Positions 11,389 through 21,200 of a DNA stretch of 64,000 nt are shown one piece after another. A model generated the notes under the pieces. That model was not told where the DNA came from. It did not search any database and saw nothing but the letters and a program-made list of their open reading frames with translations. Position 1 is the first letter of the stretch. Each line of letters starts with the position of its first letter. The DNA is taken from NCBI GenBank assembly GCA_036924285.1, contig JAYKYS010000007.1:1550001-1614000 (forward strand), read 5' to 3'. Position numbers and translations under genes: made by a program. This stretch comes from Asterella californica. Taxonomy: Eukaryota; Streptophyta; Marchantiopsida; Marchantiales; Aytoniaceae.

Positions 11389-11854
11389 ACATTTACTTAT
11401 CAAACATCTCTTTAGCTAAGCAAGCCCCTTGCTTTAATAAAAATTTTGCAGCTCTCGATGCCATCTTGATGCTACCCAGATTTTGAGCTAAGCCATGATT
11501 TTACAACCAAAGCCACAGCTACAAGACCACCCCACATGGCTTACAGTCCTTCCACAGTTGAATCAAGTATCTCCTAGATCATAATCTTTGTTGCATGTGG
11601 AGGCTTAGGCTAAGAAGCCCACGTTTAAGGAGGATACCGGTCCTCCGTCCCTAGATGTGCAGTCACACATCCAACATAGACTTCCATCTGAGAGGGCGAC
11701 ATGTTGAGATAAGAAACAGAAGCCAAGAGGATTTGATCCGAGAAACCTTGTCTTCTTAGGTGAGCGTCTCCTCAACTGAGGTAACTTCTACTTCCATTCA
11801 AAAGTGTAAATAATTAAATACACATATAGTAAACAAAAATTTTCTTAATTTTTT

Positions 11855-12320
11855 TACTAGCTTTCTACGTGTTACTTTTTCTGTAGACTCCACTTTTAGT
11901 AGCAAAACAGTCAAAACTATACTACTGGAGAACACCTACATGATCATGTCATCAGATAATGAATTCAAGTAACAACAAAAAATGATAGAGTTTCGTCTTT
12001 TGTCATTTTTGACTAAAAATAACGCAAACATCTACGTATAACCTTGTTTTGCGTAAACAAAAACACATGTCTATCTTATTCAAGAAGAGCTTCCACCTAG
12101 TACCTTCATAATTTCTCATTAGTTCTTTTGAATAAAGCTAGGAGTAACTTGTCTACCTTGGTCTTAGCTTAACACCTGCCCCATTTAACAAGCTCGGAGG
12201 AAGCTTTTTTTACAATTACGTACACAGTGGAAGAAAAAACTTTTTGTTACCATCTTTCACTATACACAGAACCGTACGTGAACGTTACCGCTCATACGCA
12301 AAAGATCATGCAACATCATA
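11855..12320. repeat. Diverged direct repeat, copy 2
   Basis: This is the partner of the stretch at 985-1425, with many substitutions and small indels, including an extra piece at about 12268-12298. It lies outside the inferred gypsy LTR end at about 11703, so it may come from a second copy of the family rather than being the LTR partner. Confidence 0.75.
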
Positions 12321-15200
12321 ACGTGTGTTCAAGTTCGTGCTCAAGATTTCTCGTACTTCTACCATCACTATGCTTGCCCTTTGCGCTCTGGTGGCTTGAG
12401 TCTAGTCGAGGTTGGATCACTTTTGGACTCTGCTGCATATGTTCATCCATATGTCATTGTCGTCACACCTACTATGGAAAACTTTTGCTCAGGTGTTGTT
12501 GCTGCATCCGTGTGGACAACTCTTGTTGATTCTTTGTTGTACTGTAGTCGCTGCAATGTCACCTTTGAGGTTAATCATTCGTTGGGGAGACAAATCAGGA
12601 GAAGGAGGATTTGAAGGACAAATAGCTTTTAAATTCATAGTTGACAAGTATGAAGTGAAAGTTCTCAAAGAGAACACCATGTTCTAAATCCCGCTATGTC
12701 GACTACAACACATGGTAGTGTTTTGACCACCACAAAAAGAGTCGAGGGATGTGGAGTAGATGCATGCAGGTTTTCTCACGCTCGAGTACATGAAAAGTTT
12801 GGCTAATTTCCATGTCATGGTCCATGATGAGAATGAGAAGGACCTCTTTGTGAATTATGAGATTCGAGAGTCATGGAGCTCATGCTGACAGGAGCAGAAT
12901 ACTAGGTTGAGGAAGATTGTGATGAGGCTCCCGACTTGTTTGGCTGGTTGAAGAATTGAATGTTCACTTGTTGGGATGAAAACCATCGACATTTTTCTTG
13001 ACTTTAGGTTGCACATTAGCACTCTATCGATGTGAAGTACTATTCTCGAGTGGATTGTACTATTCTGGATCATAGTGTCGAAGATGTTTAAGAGATTTGT
13101 ACAACAATGCATCGAAGAAACATGTAAGTGTCTCTCCTGTTACTATTTTTGTTATACGTTGCATTTTGCGCTCTATCAGTTCTTCAGCAAGTGGATTCCA
13201 TTAGCTTTGATGAACATGATACACACTATTGCTTGACACATTTCAGTTTTTCAGTTAGCAAACTTTGCTAGCTTTGAGTTGGTTGGATCTCACTCTCACA
13301 TGTTTGTGTGTGCAAGCTTAGTGACAACAACGGTGAAAGGAAGTTGTTTACATGATGTTGAACGAGTGCAAGGTGTTCTCAGTCATCCCTTGATTAGAAT
13401 GAGGTATGGAAAATAGAACCACGTTGTGGTTGAGCTATGTTGGAGTTCAGGCTCTACAGAATGCAAAGTCTTAGAGGGTCCTAGTGAACCGATTATGGTT
13501 AACCCTAACTCATCATAGAATTGAAAGAAACCAATCTCCTTTCAGAGATGTCAATGAATAGGATGATGATGAAGATATTGCGGAAGATCTTGATGAGTAG
13601 GTCACTTCAGTCATGTATAAGCATTTTCCTATTTGTAAAGTTTATTTTTCACGGTTTCTATCAAGTTTTCCTGTCAGTTTTTGAGGATTCTAAAGTTAGA
13701 GGATTTTGCTAGCTTATTAATCATAGGATAAGTCCGGCAGAATTATCTTCCCTATAGGTGTTCCTGTCATATCAACTTGTGACATCTACATATGTAGATT
13801 TAGATCTAAATGTTTGTTCTGAATTGTCAGTAGAGTCATTCAGTCGAGACATCATCTGAGAGTAATTTTATTCTATGTCTATCTAGAAACACGTATTAAA
13901 TGTTCATAATTTTCCATTTCTTCTCCAACGATATTGATTTTATATTATGACGGCTTTGTGCTTTGTGTTGAACACATGTTCATAACACTTTCATTCACAA
14001 GTAATAATTTGTACATTTCAAATTAGCGAAAGCTATAGCTTATCACAATGATACGACACTCAACAGTTTTATGCTTTAAACGTCTGAAAGTGTACTGGTA
14101 TGTTTGAGCTAACAAAACGGTTAGCTTGTTGAAACTTCTCGAATATCTCATTCCAGCAAAGTACATCCTAATATCAGCAAAAATTGTGCTGTTATCTAAA
14201 ACATTGAAGCTATATTTTTACTGATATCTACTTAGTATTTCTTGTTACATCTTCCATATCCATCCTGCTTTAAGAACTTTGGTCCAAGAAGAAAAGAATT
14301 GATGTGGAAGCGGAAGCAACTTAGGAGAGACGTGATCTTCATTGCCACCTGAATCCTCATGACACTACACATCCTCTCTGTAGAGGATGTGTAGTGTCAT
14401 GTGATCCTAAAGCTGTGACAAAACACTTTCATCTAGACGGTTCTCTCATGCCTAAATATCTAACTTAAAATAGCTGAACATTTTATATTTGTTTTCTTTT
14501 CACCATGCAACCTGATGATCTGCTTTGTAAGATCTTGATTCCGGGTCTTCCACTCGAGATTCTATCTTATATATTCTTTCTTCAAAGCATCTTGTGCCGC
14601 ACGATGGGATTTACTCGTTACTTTAGTCGATTCGTTTTCTATAATTCATCTTTCAGGGGCGAAGAGAAGCTTTCTCTTCTCCGTACACTCATTTAACACC
14701 TACCCTTTCCACTTACGCACTTCGTGAACTACTTTTATATAACAAAAATTTAGACTTAAGTACAAAACGAATCTATAAACTTATTCTGAATCTAAACTTT
14801 CTCCGGTTATAGTATATCTCGTAATTCTATGCAAAAAAAAAGAAAAACACTCCAAACAGAACTCTAGTCGTTCAAAATAACCTTTCAAAGGTTAGAAATA
14901 TCTTCAGACTCCTTCTACACCAAGGATATCGTATACGAAGGATACCACATCAGCACCAAGACTCCTCACACTTTCAAACTAGATAACGTATCCAGATGAG
15001 GATTTCTTCTCTCAACTACGGGCACACGAGAAACCTCAAATGGCAAAATCTCCTCATTCTGGTATTTTCTCCTAAATATAAATCTTCATTTGTCTTCAGT
15101 GGACTGTTTGAGTTTTTCTTAGTTTTGCCACGGTTTTGTTTTACCTACGCCTGATAATAGGCATCCCCAACGTGAATGTACAGTGAGTGTTAAAAAACGA
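12321..15200. other. No supported gene; fragmentary AT-rich DNA
   Basis: There are only short broken frames on both strands here, for example at 12381-12687 and 13521-13712, none with a recognisable domain. The one clear structure is the perfect hairpin at 14358-14401. The low coding density and neighbouring elements suggest eroded mobile-element sequence, but this cannot be shown from the bases alone. Confidence 0.5.
14358..14401. repeat. Perfect 20-bp inverted repeat with 4-base loop
   Basis: The left arm 14358-14377 (CATGACACTACACATCCTCT) is the exact reverse complement of the right arm 14382-14401, around the loop CTGT. Pairing stops abruptly at both outer ends. A perfect 20-bp foldback in otherwise eroded DNA suggests either a recent foldback duplication or selection on a transcript hairpin. 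Confidence 0.9.
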
Positions 15201-15550
15201 GCGTTAGGTAAATGAAACGGCGGAAGGAATTCAGTCATTGGCTGCCGCTTATTTAGCGGTAAGCGCGGAGGTGATTAAATTCTGCTTCTGCGACTTCGGG
15301 GTGCGCTTCGGCGATAAGCAGGGACGTGATTTCATTCTGGGGCCGTGTTAAGAAAATTACCCGTTGCCTACCACCGTCCATTTCTTCGCCATGTCTATTC
15401 GCTGCCTGTCACGTTTTTGCCGGTAAGTGGACGTCTGCGAGGTAACGGACGGTATCGTCAGTTCGTCATCATTTCTAAATTTCTGCGCTACCGCACGGAC
15501 CTTGCTGCATCATTCCTTGCTCGTCGATCGCTTCAGAACTTGGCGCTACC

Positions 15551-15581
15551 GCGCGGATGCATGCTTCGCATGCATCCGCGC
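15551..15581. repeat. 14-bp perfect inverted repeat, 3-base loop
   Basis: The left arm 15551-15564 (GCGCGGATGCATGC) pairs exactly with the right arm 15568-15581 across the loop TTC. The arms carry overlapping GCATGC palindromes and CATGCA (RY-like) motifs. It sits inside the orphan GC-richer block, near the start of its longest frame. Confidence 0.85.
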
Positions 15582-16044
15582 TCAGGAGTTGACGACTTTT
15601 TCTTTGCGTCCCTCGCTTCCTTCGTTCGCTGCCATTCACTCGTGGCTGCTCACTCGTCGCTTGCGATCTTGCTGTTTGTTCTTTGCAAGGACCGTTCGAT
15701 GGAATTGCTTGTCCGCTCGTTGTTTCTTCTTTTTCTCGATTGGAAGTTCCCAGTTTTTGCACGATTTCGTTCCCATCTTTTTCTTCTAACCTTCGCGTCG
15801 TGTTCTTTCTTCGCTATAACTCAACTAAGGAAGAACTCGACGGATTGGATCGTGCTCTCGTTGTCCATAGTGATGCGGACAGGATTCTGTTCTGTACGTT
15901 CTTTCTTGCAGACGATGCAGCCGACGATCCGACCGTGCAGGTCGATGTTTTCTTGTCGTCTTCCGCCACGGTATCACGGCTACGCCATAGATTTGTTGCA
16001 TCATTGCTGTTGGCGGAAATCGGGATGGTTGCGACTTTGTAGAC

Positions 16045-17055
16045 ATGGTCCGATGTGAGCTCTTGCTGATGTTGCAACGCACAGACCGTGCGGATAGGAG
16101 AATTCAGGAATACCGCCTTCAAATTTACGAGATAAGTTGCAACCTGCGTACCTTTTCTCTGCTGTTGCCAAGTATGTCAGAGGTTGTCGTTGATGTCCCT
16201 TCCGACCGAGCCGATGATGATCTTGACGAGCATTTGAATATTCCGTCCACTCCTCTTGCGCGTCCTGCTTCCGCTTCCGAACTTGTCTCTTCTCCACTGA
16301 AATGCGATTCACCTGACAGTCCTTCTGAGTACCTGCAGGAAGCGAGTTTTGACAGTTTTCAGGCTGTTTGTTCTCACTTGCCGCCGTGTTCTGTGGATCG
16401 TTTTCGGAAATCTGTCACCTTGCCCCCATATCCTCTTTATTCGAAGTCTGTTCTCTCTTTCTCCGATATAGAGCTGTACATGTATAGGTCGTATGTTTAC
16501 ATTGATTTTCATTACTGTTCTGTTCCGCCGGAGTTCTTGCTTCCTTTCCTCGATTATGTTTTGATCTGTAAGTCGTTTTCGGTACCTAACTCTTGCCTCC
16601 AAGCAGTGGTCGGTCCTTTCCATTACATAGAAACAAAAGGGTTTGGCTTGTGCTGCGAGACTGTAAGTCGAACATTTTCTGTTATCTTAATTTTTTTCAG
16701 TTTGCCACTGATCCTCGACTTCTGAAACCCACTGTTCTTGCTATCTATCGCCTGAAATGCGTTCATTACGTCTGCCAGGACATAGATCCCAAGCTGTATA
16801 GCTTTGCCTGTAAACACTTTTGCTTCGGAAATGCTACTCAGACGTGCAGCAAGAGCACGTCGTCAGACAGTGCCCCCTCTGACGACAGAAACGCGTCGTG
16901 TGCCAATCCCCATACGACTTGAGATTTCTGTTACAGTAAACTGCACCGGAGGTGACTTGGATGTCGACAAGTGCTGGCCCCTTCTATCTCGCTTTCTTGA
17001 GGATGAGTGCCATAGCGGTCTGCTTTCTGTTGAAGTGTCCTCGTTATCAGTTTAG
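16045..17055 (+). CDS. Orphan plus-strand reading frame(s), function unknown
   Basis: I do not recognise this protein. The frame from 16045 runs open to 16725 and contains MSEVVVDVPSDRADDDLDEH and a Ser/Pro-rich stretch, then a Cys/Tyr-rich part. If bases 16663-16700 (GTAAGT...TTTTTTTCAG) were removed, it would join in phase to a frame reading FATDPRLLKPTVLAIYRL and CKHFCF. At 38 bp, such an intron would be very short for a plant. A further open frame at 16804-17055 (RRVPIPIRLEISVTVNCTGG) overlaps in another phase, so a frameshift is also possible. The block is visibly more GC-rich than its flanks. It could be a decayed single gene, part of an unknown transposon, or chance. Start and end are tentative. 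Confidence 0.25.
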
Positions 17056-17102
17056 TATTCTAGTGGAACCCTCATTATCAGTTTTAGTATTCTAGTGGAA
17101 CG
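17040..17102 (+). repeat. Short tandem duplication (about 31-32 bp unit)
   Basis: TATCAGTTTAGTATTCTAGTGGAAC is followed at once by a near-identical copy (ATTATCAGTTTTAGTATTCT and so on). It lies at the 3' edge of the orphan block, next to further degenerate repeats. Confidence 0.85.
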
Positions 17103-17149
17103 ATTTCACAGTTAGTAAGTCTGCGAGCTTAAAATAATTGATTTCAGGC

Positions 17150-17560
17150 AGATGGATCGATTTCAAGTTTAGCAAGTTATAAGGATCCATTTGTGGTATA
17201 AGAAAGTTGAGCGGCGATAATGTTTCGGATTCAAGACGCGGATCGCTTTTTAGTTAAGTTTACCGAGGGATTTCAAGAAAAGATCGATATTAGGGTGGAT
17301 TGTTTCGGAAGCGGATCAATTTCTGACTTAAGGGAAGTGAGCACCAATAGTGTTTTAAGAATTAAGGAGTAGATCATTACTCGTTTCATTACTCATTGAT
17401 TTCTAGCTTAAGATCAGTTTCTAGCTTAAGTAAGCTGAGCACCGACAGTGTTTTGAGGGTTAGGAAGTGGATCGATTATTGGTTGGAGAAGCGGATCAAT
17501 TTCTAGTTTTGTTAAAGTCGAGCAGTTTGGTGGACTTGCAGTTTGTGTTTCATCCGAGAT
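17150..17560 (+). repeat. Degenerate interspersed repeats with GCGGATCAATTTCTAG-like units
   Basis: Variants of GCGGATCAATTTCT, TTTCTAGCTTAAG, TGAGCACCGACAGTGTTTTG and AGGAAGTGGATCGATTA recur several times (for example 17192-17245, 17311-17360 and 17400-17505). Spacing is irregular, roughly 100-150 bases. No coding frame runs through it. Confidence 0.6.
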
Positions 17561-17780
17561 GAATGTGATATCTCGATAGATGTCATATTTGCGGTAGTGT
17601 GGACTTCGGTATGTAAGGTTTGGTTTCATTCAATGACAATATCGATGAGAAATGTAAATGTTTATTTGGTCCATGTGATTATATTTATATCCATCATATT
17701 GTGCAAGCATCGATTGTGATATACAGTTAGTTGTTGAGGTCCATGATATTGTCTGACAAAGACTTTTCGTCGTATTTCAG

Positions 17781-18105
17781 ATGATAGCCTTATCTAATTC
17801 TACTAGATCTAGAAAAGCAAGGCGAGGCAGCAAAGCTTACAATGTCATATCTCCAACAGGTGAGAAGAAACATGAAAGGAGTATTGAATCGGGTGGTCTC
17901 TTAGGGATGGATAAAGATAGTCTCGTGAACTTCAAGACTTCTCAATTGACAAAATCTTCAGTTCTCCCAGAGTTGTCATCGGTGCAAATTCGAGCTTCAA
18001 TTTTTATCCTCGTGGTGTGATCACGCAAAGTGCATCAAACGTGGTTCGTTCGAAGCAACCAATCGAGGCGGAAGAGAGTACTTGGGGACTTGTGATGGAC
18101 ACGAG
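17781..18105 (+). other. Possible exon-like open stretch, unidentified
   Basis: A pyrimidine-rich acceptor-like sequence (CGTCGTATTTCAG) precedes an open frame from 17781. In another phase a frame of about 50 codons (VVIGANSSFNFYPRGVITQ and onward) runs to a stop at about 18134, overlapping the 3' end of the LINE on the other strand. I recognise no domain. It could be the broken end of a host gene in which the LINE landed, or chance. Confidence 0.2.
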
Positions 18106-18106
18106 T

Positions 18107-19120
18107 TCAAATGTGGCTGAATTGAACTACTTGTAAGGGAATTTCATGAATCTTTTTGTTGAATATGCATTCATTTCTTTCCTTCCAGATCGTGTCGATC
18201 ACCTCCATTGTACCTATCTGATTAGCGTCTCTGTTGTCTTTCATTGTCTCGTCGAGAGTGGACAGGAGACTCTCCGGGAGGTTCTTTCCTGTCAGAGTTC
18301 CTCTCGAAACTAATAACCATAGATTCCATTTCAACTTCGCCCACCTACAGCTCCAAAATAGATGGTCGGACATTTCCATATCTTCTTGGCATCTATCGCA
18401 CTTGCTCATGTCTTTTCGCAATTTGACCAGCCGCATAGCAGTAGGGAAGTCCTGCTGCCATAACTTCCAAAGAGTGATCTTGTCTTTGGCAGCCAACTTC
18501 GTCTTCCATACCTTGTTCCATCTCTTCTCCCATTTCTTTGTTGACTCCTCTATCCTCCACTTAGTGTTGAATCGTAGTTTGGTATCATTCTCGCTCATAA
18601 CTGCCTTTCGCCATTGAGTTGTAGATAATTCCCGTCCATATTTCTCTTTCTTCCCTATTTGCCATCTCCATCCTTTGTGGACCTGTAGTGTAATCTCCTC
18701 CTGTGTCTCTTCCACCGTATCGAGCCATTGTACCGTCTGCTGCTCGATTCTGTTAACCATTTTGTGCGATCTCTCTTGCAGGCAGTACAATCCTTTGAGG
18801 TCTCTTGCCTTGTCAATTTTGTTCCGCTTTGCCAGTCTTCTTAGAGTTTGCGTGTGCTCTTCCACTATCCACATCTCTTTTTCGGCAAGCAAGGACAGTT
18901 GGATCACCGATATGTTTCGTCCAAGGTTCCACTCTTCCTTTTTCATTTTTAAGAATCCCTTAAGGTCACACCAAACCGTTCTGAGACCACAGTACGTTTT
19001 TACCTTCGAGATCTTAGGTGGATTCGTTAACAACCAGATCTCTTGTGCACTGCATCTGTCCGTCTCTTTCTTCCATTTTCTGGATCTCCTATAATCTTGT
19101 TTCGTCACCTGTTCAACCAC
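18107..19120 (-). pseudogene. LINE ORF2 C-terminal part with zf-RVT domain
   Basis: This 337-aa minus-strand frame is the longest intact piece of the LINE. Near its C-terminus are KITLWKLWQQDFPTAMRL, then CDRCQEDMEMSDHLFWSC, then KLKWNLW and WKERNECIFNKK. This is the zinc-binding reverse transcriptase domain (zf-RVT), with C-x2-C...H-x-F-x-x-C spacing. The N-terminal two thirds is Trp/Lys-rich linker. Its stop at 18107-18109 marks the end of ORF2. Confidence 0.82.
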
Positions 19121-19280
19121 GGCTATTCAGTCCTCCTCCTGTTTCTGTATAATCCTCATACAATGTTTCGCCTTGAGTGCTTTCTGCTGTAGTTCAAACG
19201 CAAAGAGGCCAAGTCGTCCTTCCCTTTTCGATCTTTTGAACTCCTCCCACGCTATCATAGCAACCTTGTTATGTCTTTCC

Positions 19281-20539
19281 TCATTCTTCTACCAGACAAA
19301 GTTTCTGCACATTTTCTCCATCTCTTCGCAAGTCGGTTTGCGGAAGGTAAGGCATGTGAGTATGTGCATCGGCATAGACTTTAGAACGTGTCGGACAACC
19401 ACAATCTTCCCCACCATCGAGAGCATTTTGTATTGCCAGTTGCTTAGCTTCTTCCTTATCTTGGTCATTATATATAGCTTGGTCTTCCTCTGTTATGTTC
19501 CATCCGATCGGGTAGTCCAGATATCTAATAACCTCTCTCTCTCTCGCCACACGGCAGCCAGTCCTAGCCATCCAGGTCGCTGTCTCCTGCATTGCAAATG
19601 GTATGATGGTAGACTTCATGACGTTGAATTTTGTCCCAGACACCTGCTCGTATTTGCTTATCACTTCTTGTAGATTTTCAAAATTGCTGAGTTTTGCTTC
19701 AAGACAGATGCCCGTGTCATCTGTGAAAAGTTGGTGTAGCATATGTTTCCTTCCTTTGATTTGCATTCCGCTGAGTTTTTCTTCTCTGGCCGCTTTCTCC
19801 AGCAAACACATTAGTGGCTGAGTGGCGAGAGCGAAAAGCAAGGAGCTAACAGACAGCCCCGTCTGACTCTTCTTTTCAGCTCAATTTCCTCTGTGAAGGT
19901 CCCATTGACATGTACTTTCGATGATGCACCTTCGACCAGCCCTTTGGTGAGTTGTATGAATTCAGCGTCAATCTGCATTGCCTCCATCGTCTCCCAGAGA
20001 TAAGTGTGATTGACCCTATCATATGCTTTTTCGAAGTCGAGTTTGATAAACATCGAGGGGCTTTTCTGCTGCTCAGCTAACTCCTTCCCTAGGTTGTAGG
20101 CAAGAAGGTTGTCCGCAATGTGTCTTCCTTTTATGAAACCTTTTTGCTTGTTGTCTACAATGTCCGGTGTTATCACTTTCAGTCTATTGGCTAACAACTT
20201 ATCAATGATTCTGTAGGTTGTTCCGAGCATCGAGATCAGTCTCAAATTTTTTAGAAGCTCCTTCTCTCCTTCTTTCAGCAGTAGTTTAATGACCCCTTGC
20301 GTCATCTTCCAAGACAGAATTTTGTCCTCCCATAATCGGTCAATGAGTTCCATGTAGTCTCCCTCCATCGCTGGACACATCATCTTTATCGTTTCGGTCG
20401 TCATGTCATTTAACCCGGGTGTTTTTTCATTGCACAGGCTCCTGACCACCTCTCTCACTTCATCCTTCATGGGCTTTGCAAGTAGAAGTCTGTTCTGTTC
20501 TTCTCCGGCCTTCCTTTTGATCAACGTGAGAACCCTCAC
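19281..20539 (-). pseudogene. LINE reverse transcriptase domain, frameshifted
   Basis: The frame 19811-20539 carries NEKTPGLNDMTTE (family KAPGxDG), LLLKEGEKE, LRLISMLGTTYRIIDKLLANR, KGFIKGRHIADN, LDFEKAYDRVNH and RRGC. The frame 19281-19841 continues LFALATQPLMCLL and has the catalytic FTDD (family F/Y-A-D-D) and a VMKS block. The change of frame lies near 19850, where the order GCLLAP / LFALATQP implies loss of one T. Catalytic Asp residues remain in both halves, but the protein is broken. Confidence 0.87.
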
Positions 20540-20925
20540 GTAAAAACAGGTTCTAGAAGTACTTTTGGATCTCCCTTAATATGTCTTCTTCTTCTTTAGT
20601 GAGCAGACTCTCCGTTCATCCCGTAGGACGGTTATAGCTTCCTTCATTCGTTTCGCTCTCGTAATAGCAAAAAAGAACTTTGAGGGGGCATCACTTTCTC
20701 GAATCCACTTTACTTTGCTCCTTCTGTGTCAGTATGTGGTCTTTTCTGCTCCTAAGATTTTGATTTCTTGTTCCAGCTTGGCGAGTTCTTCATCCACCTC
20801 ATTTATCCTCATCTCTGTTCACTTCGCCTCCAGGGTCTCTTGTCATTTTTTCCCTCCTTTTTCCTTTGTGTGATTATTTTCTCTTTGTGTTGTAGCATTC
20901 TTTTCGTCTGACTCCATTTCTTTTC

Positions 20926-21190
20926 TCATAGGATCCTAATGTCTTCTTCTTGTGAGCTTGCCTTCACTCCTTCCCACATTCTCTTCCTTTCTTCTATCGT
21001 CCCTTCCCCTTGAAGGACCTCTGGAGAGACTTTATAGTATGTATCTTTCCATCTCTGATGTTGTGGGAGAGTTCTCGAACAGCAAGCGTAGACTGGTAGG
21101 TGATCCGAGAGGGTTTGTTTCCCATCGTGGTATATCTGCGGTTTCATCTCAAGAGATCACAAGAACCGGTTCTCTAATTCCCTACGACTA
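20926..21190 (-). pseudogene. LINE endonuclease C-terminal fragment
   Basis: The minus-strand frame has LEMKPQIYHDGKQTLSDHLPVY. The S-D-H-x-P-V motif, with its catalytic His, ends the exonuclease-endonuclease-phosphatase domain of LINE ORF2. Only this tail is left; upstream the similarity stops near 21.2 kb, which I take as the truncation point. A stop codon interrupts the frame shortly before the motif. Confidence 0.7.
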
Positions 21191-21200
21191 GTTTTCTCAT

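Larger units (their letters stand above)
1430..11703 (-). mobile_element. Decayed Ty3/gypsy LTR retrotransposon, split by a nested copia element
   Basis: Reading the minus strand from high to low coordinates gives the order of a Ty3/gypsy element: a primer-binding-site-like sequence next to an LTR end near 5680-5700, gag-like remains (about 5.6-4.1 kb), an aspartic protease block near 3.96 kb, RNase H (about 3.1-2.95 kb) and integrase remains (2130-1498). The LTR on the high-coordinate side starts at about 5697 (plus-strand TGTTGTAAGG), is interrupted at 6064 by a copia insertion, and resumes at 11389/11394. It probably ends near 11703, where the plus strand reads GAGGGCGACA; in element orientation this gives TG...CA ends. 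The reading frames are broken by many stops and frameshifts, so the element is dead. I did not find the partner LTR at the low end, so the left limit is uncertain. Confidence 0.7.
18107..21200 (-). mobile_element. 5'-truncated LINE (non-LTR retrotransposon)
   Basis: In element orientation (high to low coordinates) the order is the tail of an APE-type endonuclease (about 21.2-20.9 kb, with LSDHLPV), a linker, a reverse transcriptase (20539-19281) and a C-terminal zf-RVT domain (19120-18107). This is the order of plant L1-like ORF2 proteins. Most of the endonuclease and all of ORF1 are missing, as expected for 5' truncation during target-primed reverse transcription. At least one single-base deletion (near 19850) and other frame breaks kill it. 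I saw no clear poly(A) tail or target-site duplication. Confidence 0.88.

Noticed and set aside
12381..12687. Overlapping plus-strand frames as a small gene
   Set aside because: Three phases are open at once, no motif is conserved and no splice signals link them; probably chance in eroded DNA.
15345..16058. 237-codon plus-strand frame as a confident gene
   Set aside because: Its Ser/Phe/Leu/Arg/Cys-rich translation has no conserved blocks and other frames are also open here. It is kept only as part of the orphan-block finding.
18134..18190. GTAAGG...CCTTCCAG as an intron of a plus-strand gene
   Set aside because: It falls inside the LINE coding end on the other strand (WKERNECIFNKK), so the splice-like look is probably coincidental.
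18675..19094. Plus-strand open frames opposite the LINE
   Set aside because: They are antisense shadows of the zf-RVT region of the LINE; the minus-strand frame carries the recognisable motifs.
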